The position numbers were made by a program, and so were the translations under genes. The notes beneath the pieces were generated by a model. That model searched no databases and was not told the origin of the DNA. It saw only the letters and a program-made list of their open reading frames with translations. A stretch of DNA of 16,203 nucleotides. Source: Clostridiales bacterium. Lineage in GTDB: Bacteria; Bacillota; Clostridia; Christensenellales; CAG-314. Positions 6,318 to 12,872 of this stretch are shown in pieces. The stretch covers positions 1 to 16,203 of the forward strand of contig SFEB01000023.1 in the NCBI GenBank assembly GCA_004558105.1, written 5' to 3'. Each line of letters opens with the position of its first letter. Positions within the stretch are counted from its first letter, which is position 1.

Positions 6318-6692
6318 ATGAGGCAGAGCAACAGACGGGACGCAATATTAAAAGTATTACGCGAAAATCGCACTCACCCCACGGCGGATGAAGTGTATAG
6401 TCTGGTGCGTGAACAATATCCCAACGTCAGCCTCGGTACGGTTTACCGCAATCTGAAATATTTCGTGCAGCAGGGGCTAGTAAGTACGTTGGAGACTACC
6501 GACTCTTGTTTGCATTACGACGGAGATACCGCAGAGCATTGTCACTTTATTTGCGAGAGATGCGGTAAGATAATCGACGTTTTTGAGTCGGTCGAACCGC
6601 CTTGTCAGTTAAACGAGCACGGTGTTTCCGTCACTTCGTCAAAAGCGGTCTTTTACGGCGTTTGCGCCGATTGCAATAAAAAGCAAAATTAA
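6318..6692 (+). CDS. perR: Fur-family regulator, PerR type
   Basis: The protein has 124 residues, somewhat short at the N-terminus. The winged helix is HPTADEVYSLVR (20-31) and SLGTVYRNLKYF (38-49). Every metal ligand of B. subtilis PerR has a counterpart: His20, Asp68 (HYD), His74 and His76 (EHCH), and Asp87 (KIID). The structural zinc site is Cys79, Cys82, Cys116 and Cys119. PerR binds Fe(II), senses hydrogen peroxide by oxidation of a ligand histidine, and releases its targets. The downstream rubrerythrin is a classic PerR target in clostridia, which supports PerR over Fur. The gene is preceded by a Fur/PerR box. GAGG at 6309-6312 sets the start at 6318. Iron sensing (Fur) remains possible. 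Confidence 0.9.
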   Translation: MRQSNRRDAILKVLRENRTHPTADEVYSLVREQYPNVSLGTVYRNLKYFVQQGLVSTLETTDSCLHYDGDTAEHCHFICERCGKIIDVFESVEPPCQLNEHGVSVTSSKAVFYGVCADCNKKQN

Positions 6693-6713
6693 GTAAAAAA
6701 GGAGTAATTTATT

Positions 6714-7256
6714 ATGAAAAAATTTGTATGTTCTATCTGTGGTTACGTTCACGAAGGCGATTCCGCACCCGAGTTTTGCCCCATCTGCAAAGCGCCCGCA
6801 AGTAAGTTTATCGAACAATCCGGCGAAATGACTTGGGCTGCCGAACACGTAGTAGGCGTTGCAAAAGACGTTGCCGAAGACATCAAAGCCGACCTTCGTA
6901 AAAACTTTGAAGGCGAATGCTGTGAAGTAGGTATGTACCTCGCTATGGCGCGCGTCGCTCACAGAGAAGGTTATCCCGAAGTCGGTTTGTATTATGAAAA
7001 AGCCGCTTGGGAAGAGGCTGAACACGCCGCAAAATTTGCCGAACTTCTCGGCGAAGTAGTAACCGACAGCACCAAAACCAACCTCACCGTCCGCGTAGAG
7101 GCTGAAAACGGAGCAACCCTCGGTAAGACCATGCTTGCTAAGAAAGCAAAAGAGCAAAATCTCGACGCTATTCACGACACCGTTCACGAAATGGCGCGCG
7201 ACGAAGCCAGACATGGCAAAGCGTTTAAGGGTTTGTTGGAAAGATATTTCAAATAA
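6714..7256 (+). CDS. rbr: Reverse rubrerythrin (rubredoxin domain at the N-terminus)
   Basis: The protein has 180 residues. A rubredoxin-type iron centre comes first: Cys6, Cys9 (CSICG) and Cys22, Cys25 (CPIC). The four-helix di-iron domain follows, with Glu68/Glu71 in helix 1 and the two E-x-x-H pairs Glu101-His104 (EEAEH) and Glu164-His167 (DEARH). Classical rubrerythrins have the rubredoxin at the C-terminus; this is the reverse form known from clostridia, which reduces hydrogen peroxide (and oxygen) with electrons from NADH via a reductase. It starts 21 nt after the perR-like gene, with GGAG upstream, and forms a two-gene operon ended by the terminator at 7271. The codon choice (GCC, CGC, CTC) is typical of a highly expressed gene. 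Confidence 0.95.
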   Translation: MKKFVCSICGYVHEGDSAPEFCPICKAPASKFIEQSGEMTWAAEHVVGVAKDVAEDIKADLRKNFEGECCEVGMYLAMARVAHREGYPEVGLYYEKAAWEEAEHAAKFAELLGEVVTDSTKTNLTVRVEAENGATLGKTMLAKKAKEQNLDAIHDTVHEMARDEARHGKAFKGLLERYFK

Positions 7257-7270
7257 ATTCGGTTTACGAC

Positions 7271-7302
7271 AAAAGGCAGGGTTTGAGTCCTGCCTTTTTT
7301 TT
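7271..7302 (+). terminator. Intrinsic terminator after rubrerythrin
   Basis: A 10-bp stem (AAAAGGCAGG at 7271-7280 with CCTGCCTTTT at 7289-7298) with an 8-nt loop is followed by a run of T. It ends the perR-rubrerythrin transcript and lies upstream of the pyrG promoter, so it is not a pyrG attenuator. Confidence 0.9.
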
Positions 7303-7385
7303 GTACCGCATACGGCTTAAAAATTTGTCAAGTGTTTTGCCTGAAAAATTTCACACAAAGAGACGAAAAAAATTTGTTTTTTATG

Positions 7386-7414
7386 TTGCAAAATTTGTTG
7401 ATATTTGTTACAAT
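7386..7414 (+). promoter_or_regulatory. Promoter of pyrG
   Basis: TTGCAA (7386-7391), 17-bp spacer, TACAAT (7409-7414) with an upstream TG (7406-7407) making an extended -10. The predicted start falls in the A-run at 7416-7421, shortly before the GGAGG at 7429. No terminator hairpin lies between promoter and gene, unlike the attenuated pyrG leader of B. subtilis. The rest of the gap from 7303 is AT-rich with three copies of AAAATTTGT (near 7321, 7369 and 7391) of unknown meaning. Confidence 0.65.
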
Positions 7415-7437
7415 TAAAAAAGTATTTTGGAGGAATT

Positions 7438-9042
7438 ATGGCGAAACATATTTTTGTTATGGGCGGAGTCGTTTCCGGTCTCGGTAAAGGCATTACGATG
7501 GCGAGCGTTGGCAGATTGCTTAAGGCTCGCGGACTTAAGGTAATTGCGCAAAAAATGGACCCTTACATCAACGTTGACCCCGGTACCATGAGCCCCTTGC
7601 AACACGGTGAAGTTTACGTCACCGACGACGGTTGCGAAACGGACTTGGATCTTGGACACTACGAGCGTTTTATCGACGAGGATCTCAACAAGTTCAGCAG
7701 CGTCACCACGGGCAAGGTATATTGGAACGTTCTTACCAAAGAGAGGGAAGGTCGCTATCTCGGACAGACCGTTCAGATTATTCCTCACATCACGAACGAA
7801 ATCAAGAGTTTCGTCTACAACGTAGGTAAAATCAGTAACGCCGACGTCGTTTTGACGGAAATCGGCGGTACTATCGGCGATATCGAAAGTCAGGCTTTTT
7901 TAGAAGCCATCAGACAAATTTATCACGAAGTCGGTAAAGAAAATTGCATGTTTATTATCGTTACTCTCGTGCCGTATATAAGCGGAAGTAACGAACAAAA
8001 ATCAAAACCCACTCAACACTCCGTAAAAGAGTTGATGGGACTGGGAATTTCTCCGAATATCATCGTCACGCGTTGCGATATGCCGCTTGACCCCGACGTA
8101 AAACGCAAGATAGCTTTGTTCTGCAACGTTACGGAGGATTGCGTTATCGAAAACGCAACGGTAGATTCGCTTTACGAAGTTCCTCTTATGCTCGAAGAGC
8201 AACACATGAGCGACGTCATTTGCAGGGAGTTACACCTTGACCTTCCCAAGCCCGACCTCACCGAGTGGAAAGAAATGATCGACCGTATTCACAACCGCGA
8301 CAGAAAGGTAAAAATCGGTCTGGTCGGCAAATACGTCAAGTTGCATGACGCTTATTTATCGGTTATCGAAGCTTTGAACCATGCGGGCTACGAAAACTCA
8401 GCAAAGGTTGAAATCAAGTGGGTTGACAGTGAAAAATTAACCGACGCCAACGTTGAGAAACACCTTAAGGACTGTGACGGAATTATCGTTCCCGGCGGTT
8501 TCGGAGACAGGGGAATCGAAGGCATGTATTCAGCCGCAAAATATGCGAGAGAAAACAACGTTCCGTATTTCGGAATCTGTCTGGGCATGCAGGTTGCGTC
8601 TATAGAATTTGCCCGAAACGTTCTGGGCTGGGCGGACGCAAACAGTACCGAATTCAATCCCGAAACAAAGCACCCGGTTATCGATATTATGGACGATCAG
8701 GTGGGTGTCGGCAAAGGCGGTACGATGAGACTCGGCAGTTATCCGTGCGAGATAAAACGCGGCAGTTTAATGCACAGGGCGTATCAGAAGACTTCTATAC
8801 GCGAAAGACACCGTCACCGCTACGAATTGAGCAATATCAAATACAAGGACGTTTTCTCTGCCGCAGGCATGGATTTCGTAGGTCTTGCTCCCGACGGAAA
8901 CAGAGTAGAAGCGATAGAAATTCCTGCCAACGACTTTTTCATCGGCGTACAGTTCCATCCGGAATTCAAGAGTCGTCCCAACCGCGCTCATCCCATTTTC
9001 AGAGAGTTTGTCAGAGCGTCTTTAGAACGCAAAGAAAAATAA
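7438..9042 (+). CDS. pyrG: CTP synthase
   Basis: The protein has 534 residues, the normal length. The N-terminal synthetase domain opens with [13 protein letters not shown] (6-18, the P-loop) and continues with [13 protein letters not shown] (41-53), [10 protein letters not shown] (56-65) and [12 protein letters not shown] (67-78). The C-terminal glutamine amidotransferase domain (about 290-534) has nucleophile Cys381 in FGICLGMQ, with His507 and Glu509 in VQFHPEF. It makes CTP from UTP, ATP and glutamine, the last step of pyrimidine nucleotide synthesis. The ATG at 7438 is chosen because GGAGG lies 4 nt upstream and the product begins like other PyrG proteins; a TTG at 7405 in the same frame lies inside the promoter. 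It is a single-gene unit with its own terminator. Confidence 0.97.
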   Translation: MAKHIFVMGGVVSGLGKGITMASVGRLLKARGLKVIAQKMDPYINVDPGTMSPLQHGEVYVTDDGCETDLDLGHYERFIDEDLNKFSSVTTGKVYWNVLTKEREGRYLGQTVQIIPHITNEIKSFVYNVGKISNADVVLTEIGGTIGDIESQAFLEAIRQIYHEVGKENCMFIIVTLVPYISGSNEQKSKPTQHSVKELMGLGISPNIIVTRCDMPLDPDVKRKIALFCNVTEDCVIENATVDSLYEVPLMLEEQHMSDVICRELHLDLPKPDLTEWKEMIDRIHNRDRKVKIGLVGKYVKLHDAYLSVIEALNHAGYENSAKVEIKWVDSEKLTDANVEKHLKDCDGIIVPGGFGDRGIEGMYSAAKYARENNVPYFGICLGMQVASIEFARNVLGWADANSTEFNPETKHPVIDIMDDQVGVGKGGTMRLGSYPCEIKRGSLMHRAYQKTSIRERHRHRYELSNIKYKDVFSAAGMDFVGLAPDGNRVEAIEIPANDFFIGVQFHPEFKSRPNRAHPIFREFVRASLERKEK

Positions 9043-9049
9043 AACGAAC

Positions 9050-9079
9050 AAATGCTTTCCCGTTTGGAAAGCATTTTTT
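9050..9079 (+). terminator. Intrinsic terminator after pyrG
   Basis: An 11-bp stem, AAATGCTTTCC (9050-9060) with GGAAAGCATTT (9066-9076), and a CGTTT loop run into a stretch of T. It ends the pyrG message and lies just upstream of the acetyltransferase gene. Confidence 0.88.
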
Positions 9080-9102
9080 GTAGACGAAAGAAAAAGGAAA
9101 GT

Positions 9103-9618
9103 ATGAAAAAACCGATAGAAAGTTTTACCTTTAAACGCTTAGGCAAAGAATACTTGCCGGAACTTATGGATTTGCAAAACGAAGTTTTTGCAACCTTACC
9201 TGACGAAAGTTTACTCCGTAAAAATACAGTGGAGACCTTTCAACCGTGTTTCCTTCCGCCTTCGGTCGTACTCGGCGCTTTTTACGACGGCGTTCTGGTC
9301 GGAGTGGGGATTTTGTTGTATCCCGACGAAGAAGAAGACTTGTCGTTACAAGCCGTGGATTTGCCGGAAAACGCCGTATGCGCCAACCTTAAACTTACCC
9401 TCGTAAAACCTTCGTTTTTCGGGAACGGATTGCAGATTAATCTTCTTAACCGCCTTGAAGATTTTGCGAAAGAAATGGGTACGGATTTTCTTTGCGCAAC
9501 CGTTTCGCCTTTGAACGTTTACAGTCTGACCAATTTATCGGCAGTCGGTTACCAAAAAAATACGACGGTGAAAAAATACGGCGGATTGGAAAGATTGCTG
9601 ATGGTAAAAAAACTGTAA
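9103..9618 (+). CDS. GNAT-family N-acetyltransferase
   Basis: The protein has 171 residues of GNAT fold. The acetyl-CoA binding motif A is in TLVKPSFFGNGLQINLLNRL (99-118), where FFGNGL replaces the commoner RGxGxG/A. The C-terminal SPLNVYSLTNLSAVGY (135-150) is the usual GNAT motif B with an Asn and a Tyr near the catalytic region. The N-terminal ATG at 9103 was chosen because the longer frame from 9052 would start inside the pyrG terminator. The ribosome-binding site (GGAAAG) is weak. No promoter is visible after the terminator, so expression may rely on read-through. The substrate is unknown. Confidence 0.85.
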   Translation: MKKPIESFTFKRLGKEYLPELMDLQNEVFATLPDESLLRKNTVETFQPCFLPPSVVLGAFYDGVLVGVGILLYPDEEEDLSLQAVDLPENAVCANLKLTLVKPSFFGNGLQINLLNRLEDFAKEMGTDFLCATVSPLNVYSLTNLSAVGYQKNTTVKKYGGLERLLMVKKL

Positions 9619-9640
9619 TTTTTTTCAATTTCGATATTAT

Positions 9641-9686
9641 TTTTTAAACGATTATTTCCAAAAGAGGAGATAAAACCGTTTAAAAA
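9641..9686. repeat. 10-bp perfect inverted repeat upstream of sigG
   Basis: TTTTTAAACG (9641-9650) and CGTTTAAAAA (9677-9686) are perfect inverse copies separated by 26 nt. The right arm includes GTTTA (9678-9682), a possible -35 of a sigma-F-type promoter. No T-run follows, so it does not look like a terminator. It could be a DNA operator or chance in AT-rich sequence. Confidence 0.35.
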
Positions 9687-9727
9687 TAAGGTAACGGGGC
9701 AGTCTTTTGGCGTTAACGGGAATATAA
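9678..9727 (+). promoter_or_regulatory. Region with weak candidate sigma-F-type promoters for sigG
   Basis: Two partial matches to the sigma-F pattern (GYWTA, about 15 bp, GGNRANANTR) are present. One is GTTTA at 9678-9682 with GGCAGTCTTT at 9698-9707: perfect -35 and spacing, poor -10. The other is GGGAATATAA at 9718-9727: a good -10 with only a poor -35 (GCAGT, 9699-9703). No sigma-A promoter is evident. Either start would place the hairpin at 9741-9775 in the leader. Which one is used, if any, cannot be decided by eye. Confidence 0.3.
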
Positions 9728-9740
9728 GCGAGAAAAATTG

Positions 9741-9775
9741 CGCACACTTGATTTAATAGCCTTTTGGAGTGTGCG
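9741..9775 (+). promoter_or_regulatory. Leader hairpin partly sequestering the sigG ribosome-binding site
   Basis: CGCACACT (9741-9748) pairs perfectly with AGTGTGCG (9768-9775), extended by one G-U pair (9749 with 9767). The loop is 17 nt. The Shine-Dalgarno GGAG is 9766-9769, so three of its four bases are in the stem; the ATG at 9778 is 2 nt beyond it. This should hold sigG translation low unless the stem opens. Confidence 0.6.
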
Positions 9776-9777
9776 AC

Positions 9778-10551
9778 ATGAAAAATAAAGTAGAAATATG
9801 CGGAATAAATACTTCGACCTTGCCTAAACTTTCCTCGGCTGATACGGAAAAAATGCTCATGGATTTAAAAAACGGCGATTTGTCAAAGCGTGAAAGTCTT
9901 ATTGTGGGCAATATGCGTCTCGTGCTGTCGGTGTTGCACAGATACGTTCCGAGAGTCGGCAACCTCGACGATATTTTTCAGATCGGTTGCGTGGGGTTGG
10001 TAAAAGCCATAGACAATTTTGACGTGACGCTGGACGTTCGTTTTTCCACCTACGCAGTGCCTATGATAGTGGGCGAAATCCGCAGGTATCTGCGTGAGGC
10101 AAACGGAATAAGAGTAAGCAGGGGGATAAGGGACGTGGCTTATCTCGCTTTGACTGCAAGGGAAAGGTTAAAAGCCGAAGGCGAGGAGGACGTCGGACTG
10201 GATAAAATCGCCGAACGTCTCAATATGCCGATATCTAAAGTTGCTTTTTGTCTGGATTCGATAAACGAGCCGATTTCTCTCAACGAGCCTGCTTTTTCGG
10301 ACGGAGAGGACACCACGTTGCTTATGGACCAGATAAGCGATAAGACGAATACGGAAGAAAAATGGATAGACAACGTCAGTCTTGCCGACGCGATATCCAG
10401 GCTGGAAGAAAGAGAAAGAAAAATACTTAAAAAGCGGTATTTTGAGGGCAAAACGCAAACCGAAGTCAGTGTAGAAATAGGGATATCCCAAGCGCAGGTT
10501 TCGAGACTTGAAAAAAACGCGATAGGAAGCATAAGAGCGTATTTTTCCTGA
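9778..10551 (+). CDS. sigG: Forespore sigma factor sigma-G
   Basis: The protein has 257 residues. It opens with NKVEICGINTSTLPKL, the hallmark N-terminus of sigma-G. Region 2 follows (NMRLVLSV, DDIFQIGCVGLVKAIDNFD, VRFSTYAVPMIVGEIRRYLR, 45-106), and region 4 is at about 205-255 (KTQTEVSVEIGISQAQVSRLEK is the helix-turn-helix). Sigma-G directs late transcription in the forespore after engulfment. The ATG at 9778 aligns with the known start of B. subtilis sigma-G; the GTG at 9771 is out of frame and the one at 9769 overlaps the Shine-Dalgarno. No spoIIGA or sigE gene is upstream, although these usually adjoin sigG. The residue aligned to B. subtilis Asn45 is Val43. ylmC follows after 53 nt. Confidence 0.95.
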   Translation: MKNKVEICGINTSTLPKLSSADTEKMLMDLKNGDLSKRESLIVGNMRLVLSVLHRYVPRVGNLDDIFQIGCVGLVKAIDNFDVTLDVRFSTYAVPMIVGEIRRYLREANGIRVSRGIRDVAYLALTARERLKAEGEEDVGLDKIAERLNMPISKVAFCLDSINEPISLNEPAFSDGEDTTLLMDQISDKTNTEEKWIDNVSLADAISRLEERERKILKKRYFEGKTQTEVSVEIGISQAQVSRLEKNAIGSIRAYFS

Positions 10552-10581
10552 AAAAAGTCATAAAAAAGTTTTGAAATGCAT

Positions 10582-10619
10582 AAAAGATATACAGAGGTGC
10601 GCTTATGGATATATCTTTT
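10582..10619 (+). promoter_or_regulatory. Hairpin presenting the ylmC ribosome-binding site and start codon in its loop
   Basis: AAAAGATATA (10582-10591) and TATATCTTTT (10610-10619) form a perfect 10-bp stem around an 18-nt loop. The loop holds GAGG (10594-10597) and the ATG (10605-10607). The right arm is already coding sequence (codons 2-5). The stem is A/U-rich, so it would be moderately stable. It may act on translation or as an endonuclease or protein site. Confidence 0.45.
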
Positions 10620-10958
10620 TGCGATTTGAGACAAAAGGAAGTCGTAAATATTTTTGACGGCAAGCGTTTGGGCAGAGTTATCGATATCGTTATCAGCCTG
10701 CATTCCTGTCGGGTTTTAGGCATAGTAGTGCCGGGAAACAGAAAACTTTTTAACACTAAGGAAGATATATTCGTTCCGTGGAAGAATATACACAAGATTG
10801 GCGACGACGTAGTGCTCGTTCAACTGACGGCAAGCGGAGGACCTTCTACCGATTATTCCAGGTCGTCTAAAAAAATATGCAAAGTCACTCCCGTAACCTA
10901 CTCCGACGCCGACGAAGGGGCGTACGAATGCGAAGATTTTTCGCCGGACGACGAGTAG
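10605..10958 (+). CDS. ylmC: YlmC/YmxH-family PRC-barrel sporulation protein
   Basis: The protein has 117 residues. The first 80 or so form a PRC-barrel of the YlmC/YmxH type: ISFCDLRQKEVVNIFDGKRL (3-22), GRVIDIVI (23-30), VLGIVVPG (37-44) and IFVPWKNIHKIGDDVVLV (55-72). The C-terminus (about 85-117) is an acidic tail. The family is found almost only in spore formers and its molecular role is unknown. The gene lies 53 nt behind sigG with no terminator between, so it is probably co-transcribed. GAGG 7 nt upstream sets the start. Confidence 0.88.
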   Translation: MDISFCDLRQKEVVNIFDGKRLGRVIDIVISLHSCRVLGIVVPGNRKLFNTKEDIFVPWKNIHKIGDDVVLVQLTASGGPSTDYSRSSKKICKVTPVTYSDADEGAYECEDFSPDDE

Positions 10959-10981
10959 AAAGACAAAAATCTATTTTTTTT

Positions 10982-11003
10982 AGCCCAAGACGGGCTTTTT
11001 TTA
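10982..11003 (+). terminator. Intrinsic terminator after ylmC
   Basis: A short GC-rich stem AGCCC (10982-10986) with GGGCT (10992-10996) and a 5-nt loop is followed by a T-run. The stem is only 5 bp, so termination may be partial. It ends just before the promoter of the next gene. Confidence 0.65.
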
Positions 11004-11032
11004 TTGCAAAAAAAACTTTTTTATGGTATATT
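11004..11032 (+). promoter_or_regulatory. Promoter of the RluA gene, placed for a leaderless mRNA
   Basis: TTGCAA (11004-11009), 17-bp spacer ending in TGG, and TATATT (11027-11032), an extended -10. Six A residues separate it from the ATG at 11039, the same 6-nt gap as at nadD. Transcription should start at the A of the ATG or next to it. There is no Shine-Dalgarno. Confidence 0.7.
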
Positions 11033-11038
11033 AAAAAA

Positions 11039-11887
11039 ATGCTTAAAGAAATCGTTTCGCGTAAAAACGCCAGACTGTCAGACCTTATTCGGGAGCAGAC
11101 GGATTTGGGTTTTTACCAAATAAAAAAGATTATAGAAAACAAAAGCGTCAAGATAAACGGAAAACGAGTCAATACCGACGTCGTCGTAAAAGATACCGAC
11201 GTTATCTATATCTATATCAAGGACAGAGAGAAGGATAAGATAGAAATCGTTTACGAAGACAAAAACGTTATGGTCGTAAACAAACCCGCAAACATAGAGG
11301 TTGAAGGACCGGACGGATTAAAAGAGAGGATAGAGGTTGCCAATGCGGAAAAAACTCTTTATCCCGTACACCGTCTTGATCGCAACACTATGGGGTTGGT
11401 TATTTTTGCTTTGACGCAACAAGCTCAGGCGGAGCTAGACAAGGCTTTTAAAGAAAAGTTGGTTGACAAGTATTACCATGCCATAGTCGTCGGACGCCCG
11501 AAGCAACAAACGGCAACGTTGAAAGCTTTTCTGTTTAAGGACGCTAAAAAGAGCCTTGCAATTATATCTAACGAGCCTAAACCGGGATATTTACCCATAG
11601 AGACGAGATACCGTCTTTTAGAATCCAAAGGCGAGTTGTCCCTGCTGGAAGTACAACTTATAACCGGGCGCACGCACCAGATACGCGCGCATCTTGCGCA
11701 TGAAAAACTTGCGGTGCTGGGCGACGGCAAGTACGGCTCCAATCAGATAAATAAAAAATACAAGCAAAACAGACAGTTGCTGGCAAACGTGTTGATGAGG
11801 TTTAACTTTCCGAAAAACAGTTGCCTTGCATATCTGAACAAGCAGAATTTTAAACTCGATATCAATCTCTGGCGTTTTATCGATTGA
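11039..11887 (+). CDS. RluA-family pseudouridine synthase
   Basis: The protein has 282 residues. An S4 RNA-binding domain is at about 12-60 (LSDLIREQ...IKKIIENKSVKINGKRV). The catalytic domain has NKPANIEVEG (81-90) and HRLDRNTMGL (111-120), whose Asp114 is the catalytic residue. A later LITGRTHQIRAHLAHEKLAVLGDGKYG block is the strongly conserved RluA motif. It converts uridine to pseudouridine in rRNA or tRNA; the exact position modified is not readable. The start at 11039 is chosen because the longer frame (from 10877) overlaps ylmC and reads through the terminator with a low-complexity basic leader. There is no ribosome-binding site, consistent with a leaderless message. Confidence 0.92.
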   Translation: MLKEIVSRKNARLSDLIREQTDLGFYQIKKIIENKSVKINGKRVNTDVVVKDTDVIYIYIKDREKDKIEIVYEDKNVMVVNKPANIEVEGPDGLKERIEVANAEKTLYPVHRLDRNTMGLVIFALTQQAQAELDKAFKEKLVDKYYHAIVVGRPKQQTATLKAFLFKDAKKSLAIISNEPKPGYLPIETRYRLLESKGELSLLEVQLITGRTHQIRAHLAHEKLAVLGDGKYGSNQINKKYKQNRQLLANVLMRFNFPKNSCLAYLNKQNFKLDINLWRFID

Positions 11888-11911
11888 TTTAAAGAAACTT
11901 TATAAAAATAC

Positions 11912-11940
11912 TTGATTAAATTCGGCTATTGCTATATAAT
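11912..11940 (+). promoter_or_regulatory. Promoter of the cyclophilin-like lipoprotein gene
   Basis: TTGATT (11912-11917), 17-bp spacer, perfect TATAAT (11935-11940). It leaves a short leader with AGAGG (11951-11955) 6 nt before the ATG. Confidence 0.75.
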
Positions 11941-11961
11941 AATCACTTGTAGAGGTAAAAT

Positions 11962-12801
11962 ATGAACAAACTACTTAAGAATTCATTACTCATCGTTTTA
12001 GCATTTGTTTTGACGCTTTCCTTCGTGGGTTGCGCAAACGGCAATTTTTTGAGCGAAAATCAAATCAACAAACTCGGTGAAAAATTGGGATTGGAAAAGA
12101 CGGAAGACGGTTTTGTCAATCCCACCGCTTTCATTACCGTCAATTTCGTAAAAGACAGTCACGAATACACCGTCGTTTTCAGATACGAACTTTTATTCGA
12201 CAAGGCTCCCGTCACGGTTAACAACTTTATTGCTCTTGCCAAAGACGGTTTCTACGATAACACGGTTGTCGATTATACCAACGAATACTATACCGTTTTC
12301 GGTCGTTATATTATTAACGGCGACGGCGAGTACGAAAAGAAGACGGTGAAGTATACCATCAAGGGCGAGTTTGAGGCTAACGGCTGGTACGTAAACGGAA
12401 AAGACGGAACGGATAACGCTACGCATCAGATAGGTTGCCTGGGTATGTACCATGATGCTCAGACGGCTACGAAAAATTATTTTGATTCCGCGAGTACCGC
12501 TTTTTATATGACGTGGTCCAATGCTTACGGATCCGATAAGGTGATAAGCAATTCCAACTATGCGGTATTCGCCTATCTGACCGGTACGAAAGTCGCTATA
12601 GACGATCAACTCGGCAATGATTTCGTTAACGGTCTCGACAGCGCTCTTGCGGCGGTCATGAGAAAAATCAACACAACCAGCGGCGTGAAGACGGCAGACG
12701 GCGAGCAACTTTATTACGCTCCCACAGACTCTGTAAAACTTGTGTCCGTTGTTATCGAAGGCATGAGCGGTAGCGCCGATACGTCTTACCGTATTAAGTA
12801 A
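11962..12801 (+). CDS. Cyclophilin-like (peptidyl-prolyl isomerase family) lipoprotein
   Basis: The protein has 279 residues. A lipoprotein signal (LLKNSLLIVLAFVLTLSFVG) ends at Cys24, so it should be lipid-anchored on the outer face of the membrane. The body (about 57-270) is recognisable as cyclophilin by APVTVNNFIALAKDGFYDNTVVDY (82-105), IKGEF (133-137), DSASTAFYM (175-183, usually SAGSQFFI) and YAVFAYL (200-206, usually YAVFGKV). The FHRV segment with the catalytic Arg is VVDYTN here, and IQGGDP is INGDG, so isomerase activity is doubtful. It may serve as a chaperone or binding protein. The FVGC lipobox is slightly unusual (Phe at -3). It has its own promoter and terminator. Confidence 0.85.
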   Translation: MNKLLKNSLLIVLAFVLTLSFVGCANGNFLSENQINKLGEKLGLEKTEDGFVNPTAFITVNFVKDSHEYTVVFRYELLFDKAPVTVNNFIALAKDGFYDNTVVDYTNEYYTVFGRYIINGDGEYEKKTVKYTIKGEFEANGWYVNGKDGTDNATHQIGCLGMYHDAQTATKNYFDSASTAFYMTWSNAYGSDKVISNSNYAVFAYLTGTKVAIDDQLGNDFVNGLDSALAAVMRKINTTSGVKTADGEQLYYAPTDSVKLVSVVIEGMSGSADTSYRIK

Positions 12802-12825
12802 GACAGGTAAAATAAATTGCTTGTT

Positions 12826-12852
12826 AACCCGCAATTCAATGCGGGTTTTTTC
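12826..12852 (+). terminator. Intrinsic terminator after the cyclophilin-like gene
   Basis: An 8-bp stem, AACCCGCA (12826-12833) with TGCGGGTT (12840-12847), has a 6-nt loop and is followed by T residues. It ends 21 nt before the next ATG, and no convincing promoter fits between. Confidence 0.88.
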
Positions 12853-12872
12853 AAATACCGAAGGATTAAAAG

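Noticed and set aside
6639..7214. A 191-codon minus-strand frame opposite rubrerythrin
   Set aside because: It is the antisense shadow of a strongly codon-biased gene (rich in Phe and Val from reversed Lys/Glu and Asn codons), with no ribosome-binding site.
7303..7437. pyrG leader attenuator or riboswitch
   Set aside because: The only strong hairpin (7271-7298) is upstream of the promoter. The three AAAATTTGT copies are unevenly spaced and fit AT-rich background.
10561..10590. Sigma-G type promoter directly before ylmC
   Set aside because: TCATA with CATAAAA 16 bp downstream is a poor match in both boxes and spacing; co-transcription with sigG is simpler.
10877..11038. N-terminal extension of the RluA gene upstream of 11039
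   Set aside because: It overlaps ylmC, passes through a terminator and the promoter, and encodes a low-complexity Arg-rich stretch before the normal S4 domain.
12193..12834. A 213-codon minus-strand frame opposite the cyclophilin-like gene
   Set aside because: It starts inside the terminator hairpin, is antisense to a gene with a clear signal peptide and fold, and has no family resemblance.
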